A DNA stretch of 64,000 bases, taken from NCBI RefSeq assembly GCF_964340395.1, contig NC_135562.1, positions 12,284,543 through 12,348,542 of the forward strand. Direction: 5' to 3'. The position numbers and the translations under genes are program-made. The notes beneath the pieces are model-generated. The model saw nothing but the letters and a program-made list of their open reading frames with translations. It had not been told where the DNA came from and ran no database searches. This DNA comes from Glandiceps talaboti (lineage: Eukaryota; Hemichordata; Enteropneusta; Spengelidae). Each line of letters opens with the position of its first letter. Within the stretch, counting starts at the first letter, position 1. Positions 11,060 through 22,490 of the stretch are shown in pieces.

Positions 11060-11985
11060 AACGCCATTGGCGGTATTTTTTAAGTTGATGTCAGTTTCCG
11101 CATCCGCTATTTCTCGTGAGACTTCACAATTTTTGCGACTTAATTATTTCTCTCTCTCGAATATATGTAAAAAAAAGTTTAGGTTCGGCGTGAATAGCTA
11201 GGTGGGGTCAGGTAACCGCAACCAAACAATTATTTTTTTAAGGCAGAATTTGAATTTTTCTGTAGGAAATTTCAGTTCATGAACTATTTTCATGCCAATT
11301 GGAGAAAAGAATACTATGTTTTTATGGTGAATCATTAAATTTTGCGTACATAAGATATGAAAAATTATATTATAATAAATTTGACTGTAATTAATCCTTT
11401 AATGACTGGAGACGAGTTTTAAATAATATTGGGAACCAATTTATATAAACATTTTCATAGTTATAATAATATTACTTCATTACGAAATAACATTTCTTTA
11501 ATTCCAGTCTAAAATGAAGCTGATATATGCCAAAAACTTACATAAAACAAGAATTTTGTCCAAACAATTTTGGCGGCAAAGTTTTCAGTACTGAATGGGT
11601 TAATGTGACCATACTGATGGATAACTACCACACTGATGAGTGACCACACTGTTGGATATTGAATGAGTAACTAATCTGTATGACCAAAAATGTCAAGTTG
11701 ATTGACACAGGGGGATGCACTCCTATCCTAATTACCAATTTTGAGCACTCCCCAAAATGCACATTAGAGTATGGAAAAATATGGAAAATTTATACTAATT
11801 TATACGAACGATGAGAAGTATGTCATTATAAAACAGACAGTCACTATCATTTTACACCATAGAGATTTGTAGGTCAGTATGAACTAATAAAGGTTAAAAA
11901 TAAGTTTGGAAGTAAGCAGGAAAATTTAGTGAGAACCCAGGGTGAGAACATACCACAGAAATCTGTAATTCTTTCATACGTGCAT
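11060..11985. other. Unassigned AT-rich stretch
   Basis: Nothing gene-like and no clear array. Near 11600-11670 the phrase ACTGATGGATAACTACCACACTGATGAGTGACC suggests a short local duplication around ACTGATG. Confidence 0.45.
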
Positions 11986-11989
11986 TGCC

Positions 11990-12720
11990 ATAGCCTTGCT
12001 ATTAGCCTTGGTACTTTTTCTGAATTTTAAAGGTCCAGTTGGATTAAGATTAATCTTAAAGTGTGAGAAACAGTTGTCTGACAGGGCTGTAGAAAGGTTA
12101 AGTCCAGAATAAAAGAGTCATGGCTCCACTGATAAGAAAACACTTGTGAAAACTTAGGATTGAAACCCTGGCTTTTAAGTCCACAATTACATTTAGGAGC
12201 CCATTATGAATAAATACCTGATTAATATGTATCTTGACAGGATCTGTGGATCAATGAGATCACTTTTATTAAATGTCCAGCTTGGATTAGAATTACAATG
12301 TTGATGAGAATAAAAGTTGGCTGGCAGAGCAGAAGTAAAAGTGACAGAAAAAAAATAATGAGCCTTTTATAAAAGCATGATTCGAACACAAAACCCATGA
12401 ATTTTAAGCAGTCGTTAGTAACTTATCATCATGATTTACATCGGAAATTAAAAAAAAATAAATAAAAAATGTAATCTGATTGCAATTTAGAAAAGTACTC
12501 AAAATAATGTGATGATACAATGTCCAAATTTCAAATCTTTCTGTGTTAGGCTAACCCCTTTGCTACCTTCTTTGATAACAACAGAAATTATACCTGACAT
12601 GTAAGCTGGCCCAGAACAAAAGAATAATCCTATGTAATACTTAAGGCTCCACTGATAAGATTATGTGAAAACCCTGAGATTGAAACTGTGGCTTTATAGT
12701 TTATTTGGTTAAATTATTAA
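11990..12720 (-). repeat. Dispersed family 6, about three decayed tandem copies
   Basis: The phrase GGCTCCACTGATAAGA appears near 12123 and 12649 and is followed by GATTGAAACC..GGCTTT. An intermediate, more diverged copy occupies about 12280-12440 with GATTCGAACACAAAACCCATG. The same phrases occur at 22840-23010, and in reverse complement at 57110-57290, 60560-60800 and 63840-64000. The GATTCGAACC-like piece resembles a reversed tRNA B box, so a tRNA-derived SINE is possible but unproven. Confidence 0.55.
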
Positions 12721-14745
12721 ATGTTTGTTATATTGCTGTGATGTATACTATATATAGTACTGTCCAAATTTTTTTACTTTTTTGGCAATACTTGTGGTGA
12801 TTCAGTTTAAAAGTTTTTTGTTCTTAGAACCTAATTAGATGACTTTTTTCCCCTTTATGAAAATGCTTTCTGCGAGAGACTCCTATGGCACACGTGACCA
12901 AATGAGGTGAAAATTGCTACTTCAGCAACTTTGTTTCAAAACTTTTTACAGATGCTTTTCTGAAACAATAATATGAATATGAAAATAAATAAATAATATG
13001 AATATAAACAAATAATAATGTGAATATAAATAAATGTCGGTATTTTTCAAAAAAATTGCAATTTTAATGTTTCTACCATGTCAAAGACTAAATTTGAACA
13101 TGTGTGGTATGACAGGTCAAAATGGTTTCTATAAAATTCTTATTCTTTTTCTGTAATTTAGTGCAAATGGCAACTTTTTTTTATACATCACAGTCATAAA
13201 TATTTTTTTCTGAAGCTTTGTCAACTTTTTCTATTAAAAAAATAACAGGGTTGACAAAAGATTGATAAAAAGCAAACAGTAAATATTGACAAATTATGAT
13301 AAATTTGTTTTGAATTTTTCTGCTTAATATTTTTTAAATCCAAGAAATAAGTAAACTTTGCAAATTTCATCAGTTTTTAAGAAAGACAAGAAAAGAAATG
13401 ATTTTTGGAAGTAAATATATAACTAGATTTTCACTTCACAAAGTTACATTGGATTCATTTTAAAAATAAGATTTCTTGATAAAGTACGTTGAAAGAGATG
13501 GTTTTTACATGTTTTAAAAAAAAAAGATAAAAGAAAAAATGGGGATTTGTGACATGCACAGCACCTGTTCTTGTAGTTTTCCTTGTCAGTCAGCCCAGAA
13601 TAGAAGAAATTCCACTCGTGGGCCTCCACTTATACAAGGGTATACAACACCCAACATACTGAGCTTTATGTCTGTGCATTTTATATCCATCATTCATTCA
13701 CTTTATGAGGGTGTATGGAATGGTATGGATGTAAAGAAACGATGACCTTTACCATGTACATTTAAAAATAAAATTGTCGGAGTTGAAATCGCACCAAATT
13801 TGTTGTGCATAATGCCATTTCCTTGTGTTAATGAACTATGAATTATATAACTTTGATGTATGTTAGTGAGGTGCTTGTTAAAAATGTTGCTGTATCTCAA
13901 GTATTTACACATGCAAGGAATTTTTGAAATATGACTTCAGCTGTAAAAGTGAAAACAAATTATTTGTAAGTATGGTGCTGGAGTGAAAATCTACGAAGAA
14001 GTTGATGTGTGGGCCTATGTTAATCTTCTGATCACTTGTTATAAATATCAGAATGTCACCCCAGTTTTATAGCTGAAATCCAAAACTCAGGTCGCAGTAA
14101 TACATCATTATTTGGACAGCTATGAAGATTTAGCTGCCATATCAAGGTTGTGCAAGTCATAGTCTACCATTTTTCATTACTCCATAAATCTTCACATTTT
14201 CAATTTTTTACATTAAATTTAGTTAGATTAAGTGAAAGGCAAGTAAAACTTTGCTCTGAAACTAAAATGAGTGATTATTTTTGCAAAAAGTTTTGAAAAT
14301 TTTGAAAAAAGTGACATCCTCAGAAATGATGTTTGTTTAAAGTTTACAGTGGTTTTGCAGATCCCAAGATCATGTGCAACAGTAATTAGGAGTAATGTAT
14401 GACCAATTTACTTTGAAACCCAAGTTGTGTAGGATAGTCACAAAGAGTATTGAAATACCTTACTTTATGAATGATACCTCAACTTTTAAACTTTTTGAAA
14501 TCAGTTATAGGTTCTAGCTTTTGAAATTATTATGAAACAAGAATCAAGAAATGGCCACTGGAAAGTTGCAGTGGATTATACTTTGAAATAGAAGAAGTTG
14601 GTATTGGTAAGCCATTACAAACTTTTTAAACTACCACAAGCATATGACAAATTGGTATGAAAGAGAAATGAAAGAAATATATTAATAAATTTTCGAAAGG
14701 AGAAAGTTGCAGCCGAAAATTGATTGAATTGTAATGAATAAAAAT
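12721..14745. other. Unassigned AT-rich stretch
   Basis: About 2 kb of very AT-rich DNA with many homopolymer A and T runs and short AAATA runs near 12975-13040. Open frames of 61-69 codons at 13444-13912 have no recognisable features. I see no gene. Confidence 0.5.
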
Positions 14746-14752
14746 GGCCTAC

Positions 14753-14896
14753 CTTTCACTTTTATAAGATGAATTAAGTAAATGTTGGATGACACGGTCT
14801 GACTCACAGCAAGTAGAACCTGGATGACACATCCTATTCCTACATAACAACATTACACCACTACTATACAATGAAGTCACCAGCCGAGAAGTTACA
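14753..14896 (-). CDS. Possible internal exon, 144 bp (unrecognised)
   Basis: On the minus strand a pyrimidine-rich run ending TCTGATAG precedes 14896, and the downstream edge reads GAAAG|GTAGGC, an acceptable donor. Between them one frame is open for 47 codons, with balanced codon use and a cysteine-rich motif, LLCRNRMCHPGSTCC. The peptide is not one I recognise. Two further donor-like sites lie upstream on the same strand (15268 and 15151), which is why it is reported. The frames do not join cleanly, no start codon is established, and chance is a real alternative. Confidence 0.22.
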
Positions 14897-15150
14897 CTAT
14901 CAGATAGATAGAGATACAGAAAAAAAAACTTGTCTATATATAACGAAAGTTGATCAGGTGGCAATGGGACGACCCCTTACAGGCTATCGGCACTAAGGCG
15001 AGTTGATCCCATCTCTCATGCTGTGCAATGCTCCATATATAAATGTATAGATGTATACATATTTATGCATATGTGTATTTATATAAACACACACACAAAA
15101 TAAAAACCCAAACAAAATATAAAAACAGAATTATGTTCTCTCATACTTAC

Positions 15151-15205
15151 TTAGTACGTGTAACTGCTCAGATATCCCAAAATTTGAAGTGCGTCGCTAA
15201 TTGTC
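15151..15205 (-). CDS. Possible exon, 55 bp (weak)
   Basis: Minus strand: acceptor-like CATTCTCAG before 15205 and a perfect donor context TAA|GTAAGTATG after 15151. The frame that continues from 15268-15340 reads TISDALQILGYLSSYTY and then meets TAA exactly at the donor. A coding exon would therefore terminate here, which conflicts with a further coding exon at 14753-14896. It may be non-coding, or the splice sites may be chance. Confidence 0.15.
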
Positions 15206-15267
15206 CTGAGAATGCACTGATAATTGTGAAGTGAGTGAGTGAAATGACATAGAAATGGTATACTTAC

Positions 15268-15340
15268 TTATATCGAGATGACCTGCCTCTCCAGACAGTT
15301 AGGAAAACTATTGGATTGGTCGGGGCAACACACCACCACT
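15268..15340 (-). CDS. Possible exon, 73 bp (weak)
   Basis: Minus strand: acceptor-like ATTTTATTAG before 15340 and a perfect donor context TAA|GTAAGTATACC after 15268. One frame is open throughout and reads WWCVAPTNPIVFLTVWRGRS and on to Tyr. The peptide is unrecognised. Two strong GTAAGTAT donors 117 bp apart on one strand are notable, but no complete gene model can be drawn. Confidence 0.18.
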
Positions 15341-15344
15341 CTAA

Positions 15345-18300
15345 TAAAATATCTCTAGGTCCCTTAACTCACTGGAATTGCACCTAAGGTGATAGAAGTA
15401 TTGTGTCATCATCACCATCTATGTTGATAAGTATCAAGTTTTATCAGATGGGTAAAATCACTTAGTCCTGTTTGTGAGATTTTGACAATATGACCTAAAA
15501 CACTCCTATGATGAGATTTATAATATGACAAATGAAATAGATTTGTGCAAACCCATGACACTTATCACCCCAAGTGTTAAGATTTTGGAATCAAATTGTA
15601 AGATAATAACATGGAGATCAGATTAGATGTAGACATCCCACAAAGCTAGGGGGTCTTAGAGGAGTGAGTGAACAGACTTGGGGAATGAAAGTTATGCCAA
15701 GCAGTCGTGAAATGTTAGTTATGAGTAAAATGCCAACCATCATAAGTATGTCCCCTTTAATTTATCATTTCGTGTAATTCTGCTCCGAAAAGGCGCATGG
15801 CCAGTCTATTTTTATAAACTTGAAAGCAGTTTGCTTTGCCAACATTTAATAATTGTTCATACAACATTGTTAAATATTCTCAATGACTCATATGAATTTT
15901 TTTTTCTTGAACTATTTAAGTTGATTTATGGACAAACTGGCCACTTTATTTTCATTTCTATTCTCCAGAAATTATTGCAAACTTCGAAGGTCATGGCCAA
16001 AGGTCAAAGGTCACTTCCATGGAATTTATGCTTGCACGTGTCAGCTGTTAGAGGGAAAAGCCCAAATTGGCATTGCATGTGGGCAGACAAGCATTATACT
16101 ACGTCAGCATGCTGGGGTGTTTTTGAAACTTTATATAAATGCTGATAAACGGTATGAGTGATAATAAGATCTGTCTTGCCTCCAAGAAAACGCTGTCATA
16201 ATAAACAATACAGAATTATTGAAGACAAGTGCAAGGGTGACATAACATCAATACACCCATAACCTTCCAAATTTTGGTTTTGTCTCATGCATTCCTATGG
16301 AGGACTAGTCCACTTTGTAGGGATAATGGGGGTGGAAAGGTTATGAATATAAAGAGGGTGTTTTGGGACATAAAATAAACATCTTAACATTTCAGTGTAG
16401 AATAGATGAACAAATTGATAAAAAAAAACATTTCAAGTCTGGTTTTGTCGATCAATTTGACTAAAATGTTTGTCTGGCTTTAAAAACTACATCAGTTTTT
16501 TTTAATTTTTTAATTTTTTTAAAAATTTAAAAAAAAAAATTTTTCTTCACATTTTGATTTTATTTATCTAATATACTTAAAGATGGTAGTTCTTTGAACC
16601 ATGTAATAGCTGCTCTCCAAAGGAAAATATGCTCTTTGGAAAAAAAAAGTAATTACAAATTTTTTAACTATTGGACATGACTGAATCTGCAGATGCTGTA
16701 TCAGTTTTTACAGCAAACCCTTTCAAATTAGCAAAGGCATGCAAGTGACGTCATGTGGTTGTTGTGGAGTTTTTATATCAATTTGAAGATTTTGATATAC
16801 AGATATGAATGATCTGAAAACTAAAAGATATTGCAACGATATTTAGCAAAAGATTCACTCAAATATTGTAAACGTAAATTTGCAAATTTGCAAAAAGTAA
16901 TTAAAAAAAAAAGTGTACATGTACATGACATAGCGATAATTCAAAGTTACTAAAAAGTTATCTGATTTTCATAAAGTCTGTGTAGATAACCCTGTGATGT
17001 GATTGTTTGTATGAGTGCTTGCTGTGTTCTCTTCATCTGTACTTTCACAAGTGTAGCAAGTGAAAGTGCAGGAGAAAACACTGCAAGCAAATATTCTCAA
17101 GTTGAATATCCAAACTGGAAATCACACTGGCAGGGGGTTCTGTTCTTAATACATAATTATATTATGCGAAACAGCAAATTTCCTTAAAAATTCACATCGA
17201 TTCCTTATGTGTTATTGTTATTAAATTGTTTGTTTTTGGACCAGCTTTTAAAATAAAGGAAGAGTGAGGAGACAGTATAATTTATTGTCTACCATTTGCA
17301 GTATGTCAAACTTTGATTTAGAAGGGGGTTGGTTGAGGGTGGGGAATGGGTGCAAGTAGGGTGAAAAAACTGGGGCACTCACATTTTACTATGTACAGCT
17401 GAGAATTTGGGTATTAAAAGTGCAAGGAATAGATTCTTACTGTATCTGGCTTGGGATCTCAGGTAAAGTACAATGAACAGAAACAGATTTTTACTATGTT
17501 AGGGATCTCAGGAAAAGTGCAAGGCTTAATCTGCATAGCTATAGGGAACTAGGGTAAAGTGGATGTGGAATTCTGGGAGATTGTATCTGCTCACTGCCCC
17601 AAACCAAAAAAAAAGAAAAGAAAGCTAGACATGATCCCAGTAACATGGCAACTGTGGATCTAGACTAGATTGTACTTTCTCGGAATATCCATTACAAAAT
17701 CACAATCATGCTATTATGGATTATCTGTAAACATCTATTTATGATTTCAAATTTCACGTAAAATTGAAAAAAATATACATGTATTGCAGCAAAAATGACA
17801 TTGATAATCTGAAATGGGCAGAACTTGATGACAAAGCAATTAAGCATTTTTTTACTAAATAGAGAAATCTGAAAATCAAATTCCTTACAAGAAGAAAAAT
17901 ACTATGAAGAATCTCTGGAAAAAAAGACAGCCACTGTAGCCGTAATACACAAAGCAAGCATGGTAGTTAAGTAGACATGTTCCACATACTTTCTGTAAAA
18001 GTTAGCGTTGAGGAGGTCGTCTGAATGCTACACACAGTCGGGGTTGGTTTAGTAGTTTTGTGTGTCCTTACCATGGCATGTAGCACATCCTCTGTTTAGT
18101 GCAAACTATCCCAGGCAATAACATTGACAGTTGTGGGTTTTTTTCTCTACTGTACGGCTCAGTTATAGTTCTACTTAGTCATTCCTTCTGACTCAGCAAA
18201 ACTAACAGTTGTATTCAGTCATTCATTTACATCTTAGAATGTACAGTGATTCATGTGTCTACCCTATATATCAGTTTTGATTCAATCCATACCATTGTCT

Positions 18301-18505
18301 ACATACTAATTAAATTTGTCGACATATTACTCAAGAGCCACAGATTTAGTAATATTACCCACCATTATATATACTTAGTCTATAAATATCAATGTAATTT
18401 GTCTGTAATTCTCAAAACAGTCGTATATATCATTATTATCAAAATTTGTCTCTATGTATTACCTAATCAAATTCATATCACAATTATTAATACCTGCATA
18501 ATAGG
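15345..18505. other. Unassigned AT-rich stretch with a few motif matches
   Basis: About 3 kb with no supported gene. It contains a perfect AGGTCAAAGGTCA at 16001-16013 and the octamer TGACGTCA at 16746-16753. Homopolymer A/T runs lie near 16500-16545. A 62-codon plus-strand frame at 16999-17187 starts with a hydrophobic stretch but has no other support. Confidence 0.45.
16001..16013 (+). promoter_or_regulatory. DR1-type nuclear receptor half-site pair
   Basis: Exact AGGTCA-A-AGGTCA direct repeat with one-base spacing, the form bound by RXR heterodimers and HNF4-class receptors. A third AGGTCA is at 15988-15993. No gene or promoter is recognisable next to it, so function is unsupported; AGGTCA-rich runs also occur in some invertebrate repeats. 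Confidence 0.3.
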
Positions 18506-18588
18506 ATCTACTAACTTAGCAGCCAAAAGTATAGAATATACATAAACATCTCTAGACCGTCAATGAATGTGACTCTGTGTATATGCAT

Positions 18589-18792
18589 ATGTATGTATGT
18601 ATGTATGTATGTACATGTATGTATGTATGTATGTATGTATGTATGTATGTATATGTGTGTGTGTATGTATGTATGTATGTATGTATGTATGTATGTATGT
18701 ATGTATGTATGTATGTATATATGTTATGTATGTATGTATGTATGTACATGTATGTATGTATGTATGTATGTATGTATGTATGTATGTACATG
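18589..18792. repeat. ATGT tetranucleotide microsatellite
   Basis: About 200 bp of ATGT units with a few TACATG and TGTG interruptions. Tyr-Val-Cys-Met and Ile-His-Thr-Tyr frames on both strands are artefacts. Confidence 0.97.
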
Positions 18793-18937
18793 TACGCACT
18801 AACTTAGCAGCCAAAAGTACCTGAATTACTCATACCCGTCAAACGTCAAATCATTTATTTTATCATGCTTTCCATGTTTTGAATTATTGTTTACAATACT
18901 CTTGTGATCAGAAAAATTGGTCTATTTCGTGATATAG

Positions 18938-19060
18938 AATAGAATAGAATAGAATCTTCATTGCATCCGTTCATTGGATTTTCTGCAATATAAGTTTGGT
19001 GCTAAAACAAACTAGAAAATATATAAACTAGAGAGTATTAATAGTTAACAAAATAAACTT
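18938..19060 (-). mobile_element. Probable LINE 3' tail fragment
   Basis: Read on the minus strand, an AT-rich end runs GATGCAATGAAGATTCTATT into four TTCTA-type pentamers. A GCAATGAAGATTCTA tail with short tandem units is typical of the 3' ends of invertebrate non-LTR retrotransposons. No ORF2 remnant is seen upstream in this copy. Confidence 0.4.
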
Positions 19061-19271
19061 TAGGTTAAATAAATGTGATGTATTTCTTTCAACTTCGTAG
19101 AATATCTTTCTCTTGATATGTGCTGTATTTATGAAAGTTGTCGATACCGTAAGTATCACAGTGTATTTGATCAGAGTATTTTATTTTATTCAACAACCTT
19201 GAAACTCATACTACAGATGTAGTAATATTTTGCATGTTTTAAATAATTGCATACCACTAATTTACGAGCTG

Positions 19272-19273
<2 letters not shown>

Positions 19274-19320
<47 letters not shown>

Positions 19321-19375
19321 CTCTCTCGCTCTCTCTCTCTCTCTCTTGCTCTCTCTCTCGCTCTCTCTCTCTCTC
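19274..19375. repeat. CT microsatellite
   Basis: CT run with scattered CG and TTG interruptions. The Arg-Glu minus-strand frames are artefacts. Confidence 0.97.
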
Positions 19376-19822
19376 ACTCATAGATATGTATTTAATATAC
19401 ATGTAATACTCAACAGCTAGAGTCATTTTGTGTATACTTCTTAGCGAAATTTGCCTATTTCTCAATATAAAGAAATATTTTTTGTATTTATATACATCAT
19501 TTAACAACCTAATTCACACCACATATGAAATAATATTTCCCATAATTTGAATTATTGTAAAATTTGTCACTTTCTCCATATATAGAAATACACACCACAG
19601 ACTTCACAAGAATCCATTTATATGATACATTCCTTAAAAATAGTCCATATACAATTATAATATCCACTTTCTCAATTTTACAAATTCTGTAGATAGATAT
19701 TTTACCAAAGTCTAACCACAACTGTAAGTATCTATGTCCACAGGAATTATCTTAATTATTAAATTATGTGACTTTATACTGACTTGGAGTATACTATAGA
19801 CTCTAGAATGCCAATGAATGTG

Positions 19823-19823
<1 letters not shown>

Positions 19824-19856
<33 letters not shown>

Positions 19857-20020
19857 TGTATGTATGTATGTGTATGTATGTGTGTATGTATGTACATGTG
19901 CGCATGTGTCTTTGAATGTGTGTGCACACATGTATACATGTGTGTGGTTGTACGTACGGTATGTGTATATGTATGTATGTATGTACGTGTGTATGCATGC
20001 ATGCATGTGTGTGTGTGTGT
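19824..20020. repeat. ATGT/GTGT compound microsatellite
   Basis: Perfect ATGT units at first, then increasingly mixed with GTGT, GCAT and ACAT. It lies at the position homologous to the 18589 tract in the duplicated backbone. Confidence 0.93.
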
Positions 20021-20066
20021 AAACCATATGTATGTATGAGAGATTCCAAGTACTTTTTGAAAATGG

Positions 20067-20069
<3 letters not shown>

Positions 20070-20145
<76 letters not shown>
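20070..20145. repeat. GA microsatellite
   Basis: Uninterrupted GA run of about 76 bases. Flanks repeat a short phrase, TTCAAGTA/TTCCAAGTA then TTTTTGA or TTTTGACA and ATGGAAT, suggesting local duplication around the tract. Confidence 0.97.
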
Positions 20146-20148
<3 letters not shown>

Positions 20149-20820
20149 ATTTCAAGTAGCTTTTGACAATGGAATAATGAGGAAAAGATAATTTCTCAAT
20201 TTGTTCGTTGTTTCCTCCTGCATAAACTTTGAAACCATAATGTCTGGCCCCAGTGCTGACATTCTTTAAAAAGTTAGTTTGCTAAATTTAAGAAGTTCCA
20301 AGCATAATGCTTAGAAATATCTGTGACTTACAGTTACTAAAATATTTTATTTGAGTAGGAAAATGTAATAACAATGAGGAAGATTTATGCGACTGCAAGA
20401 AAAGCTCTGGGTGCATTCTTAGTATGAAAGTATGTTTTGATGACCATTTACATCAACATGGCAAAATCAACACAAATTGAGACTTTATTAATTATACTCT
20501 TACTTATTAAAAAATAACAATTTTTAACCTCACCTCGAGACAAAATAAACTAAAAATCTGCAACCAGGGTGTGATTGTTTTAATTGGTATTTATATACTG
20601 TAAGATGTTGAGATAGTATTAATTCAAAGACACACATCTTGTGGAACATGATCTAACAGCTGTTAGACACTAAGAATATGATGAATTGACTGACTGTCTT
20701 TGTTTTGTGATAGTCTGGCAGTCATTGATCTGTTACATGTAAACCAACCGGAGGTAGTCCATACTGATGCATTGTGGATCAAAAGAGCATCATATTTGTG
20801 CTATGTAAATGATGACTTAA

Positions 20821-21175
20821 AGTGGCCATATTGATGAGGATTGGGTAGTTATTTTTGGATTTTTAATTTATAAAACAATTTTCTAATGGCTTTCTACTTG
20901 AAAAATCAAGATGAAACAACATAATGCCAAGTCCTTGTGTGTAACTCAATACATTGCAAAAAGATTAATAGATATGTAAAATGTTTGTTATTGTACCTAC
21001 ATATATAACACACTTTTTGCACATTTTGTGAAAATTAGCTTTTTGCAATGTATTGAGTTACAAACACAGGCTTAGTCTATGTTGTTTCACATTGATTTTT
21101 CAAGTAGGAAGTCCATGATAAAATCGTTTTATAAAAATCTAAAATAAATACCAACTCCTCATCCATATGACAACT
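20821..21175. mobile_element. TTAA-type palindromic foldback element, copy B
   Basis: Flanked by TTAA at 20817-20820 and 21176-21179, the clearest target duplications together with copy E. Ends are AGTGGCCATAT and its degraded complement. The arms run nearly to the centre, near TTATTGTACCTACATA, where symmetry is weaker than in copies A and E. No open frame. Confidence 0.88.
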
Positions 21176-21676
21176 TTAAAATAATGTTTACGAGGAATAG
21201 TTGATCAGCTTTCTAAATAATTGTTTTGGAATATACAAGAATTTGTGAGCTTGGGTTTTCATGGACTCTGAAAATTCGTAGTTATGAAAATCTAATATCT
21301 ATTGACAGAGCACAGATGTTTTGATTTTTATCATGGGTATTCATGTACTGAAATCTAAATAATTGTCTAATTGCTGATTTTATTACACTTTCAACACTTC
21401 ACTTTCAGTAATATTAGTGAAAAGAAAAACACAAATTCACATCCCAAACTCACATTACAAACTGTTTTGGTGGAGTTATTTAATGTTTCTGCTAAGATAT
21501 GAGAACACTATTAACATTAACAGACGAGAGTGCTCTTTATAGCATATACCTCAGGTAAGGACACTGAGTTTTGCCTTATCATGAAGGACAGGTAATATGA
21601 CAAAGTTACACATAATAATTCTCAGTGTGCAGAAGTTAAGGATAATTCAGTCCCTATATATTGAGTAAAATCACTT

Positions 21677-22100
21677 TATTTATTTATTTATTTATTTATT
21701 TATTTGTTTTTTATTTATTCATATACAGAGAAAAAATTTCAGTACAAAAGCACTGTACTTACAATGGTCCCTGTTGTGCAAGATGTACAAAGAAAACTGA
21801 CAACAAACAATAAAAGAAAGAAGGGGAAAGTTAAAAAGAAAGAAATACAACAAAATGTGCAATAAAATGCAACAACTAAAACAGATCAAAACAATTCTTT
21901 CTTATGTTCTCGTTTAAAGTAGGAGATGACCTGATCAAAATGATGTGAATTATTCTGTAAAACTGCACCTTCAAATGAGAATGCTTGCTCGCCATATTTT
22001 GAAGAAAATTACTTGAAATTCATGGTATTAGAATGGTTTAAGAAAAAGTAGGACTTAACTAAAGGTGGTTTTCCAGGTTGTGACAACACAATAAATTGTA
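21677..22100 (-). pseudogene. LINE 3' end with ORF2 C-terminal remnant
   Basis: Minus strand: a (TAAA)n tail at 21677-21708 is preceded by an AT-rich 3' UTR and, from about 22010 to 21886, a frame reading KYGEQAFSFEG and ending FKREHKKELF before a stop. Tyr-Gly-x-x-Ala-Phe-Ser, an intervening ~20 residues, then Phe-Lys-x-x-x-Lys matches the C-terminal pattern common in CR1/L2/Jockey-type reverse transcriptase polyproteins. An in-frame stop lies just upstream, so it is a 5'-truncated, decayed copy. The clade is inferred only. Confidence 0.62.
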
Positions 22101-22164
22101 ATGTATGCATGTATTACCTTTTTCATAATGAAATAATTAGATGTAATTCCCCAACATTTTACTT

Positions 22165-22490
22165 CATTCAGCCAAGGAATATACGAGTGACGTAAGGGGC
22201 CTGGTGACTCGTAGTGACAACCCTTAGGTCACAAGTATTTTCTGACTGAAAGAAGAAAAATGTCGGAGAATAACATCATTATACCAGTGCCAGTAATATC
22301 ATAGAAAAATCATGAAAAGTAATGGCAGTTTTGAATGTTTTGACTCATATTTCGAACACAGAAGAACAAGTAAAGTAAATATACTTTGTCATGGCATAGA
22401 TGCGCGTTGTCATAATGTAAAATGACGAGAGTATCTTTTCCATATTTTTTGTTCAACTTGGCTCGTGCATGGTATAATATATGCTTTTAA
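22165..22490 (+). mobile_element. Foldback family 2, copy 1
   Basis: Contains GACTCGTAGTGACAACCC, then CACAAGTATTTTC, GAAAAATGTCGG, CCAGTGCCAGTAATATCA, AGTTTTGAATGTTTTGAC, and TTTTTTGTTCAACTTGGCTC near the right end. The same order is found at 24291-24565, and in reverse complement at 45595-45925 and 49610-49970. It has no coding capacity. The centre near the CTAGCGACTCG phrase is flanked by inverted arms, best preserved in copy 4. Confidence 0.75.

Larger units (their letters stand above)
18510..20160. repeat. Duplicated backbone carrying five microsatellites
   Basis: The phrase ACTTAGCAGCCAAAAGTA occurs at 18512 and again at about 18801, flanking the first ATGT tract. The phrase around CTCTAGA-CC-TCAATGAATGTG at 18550 recurs as CTCTAGAATGCCAATGAATG at about 19801, again just before an ATGT tract, giving a second period of about 1.25 kb. 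A diverged AACAACCT...ATATTT unit also repeats near 19191 and 19503. This looks like nested tandem duplication with microsatellites growing at equivalent points. Confidence 0.55.

Noticed and set aside
16746-16753. TGACGTCA cAMP-response element
   Set aside because: A single octamer is expected about once or twice by chance in a window this size, and there is no promoter context.
18552-18824. Several 75-84-codon frames on both strands
   Set aside because: Translation of the ATGT microsatellite in different frames.
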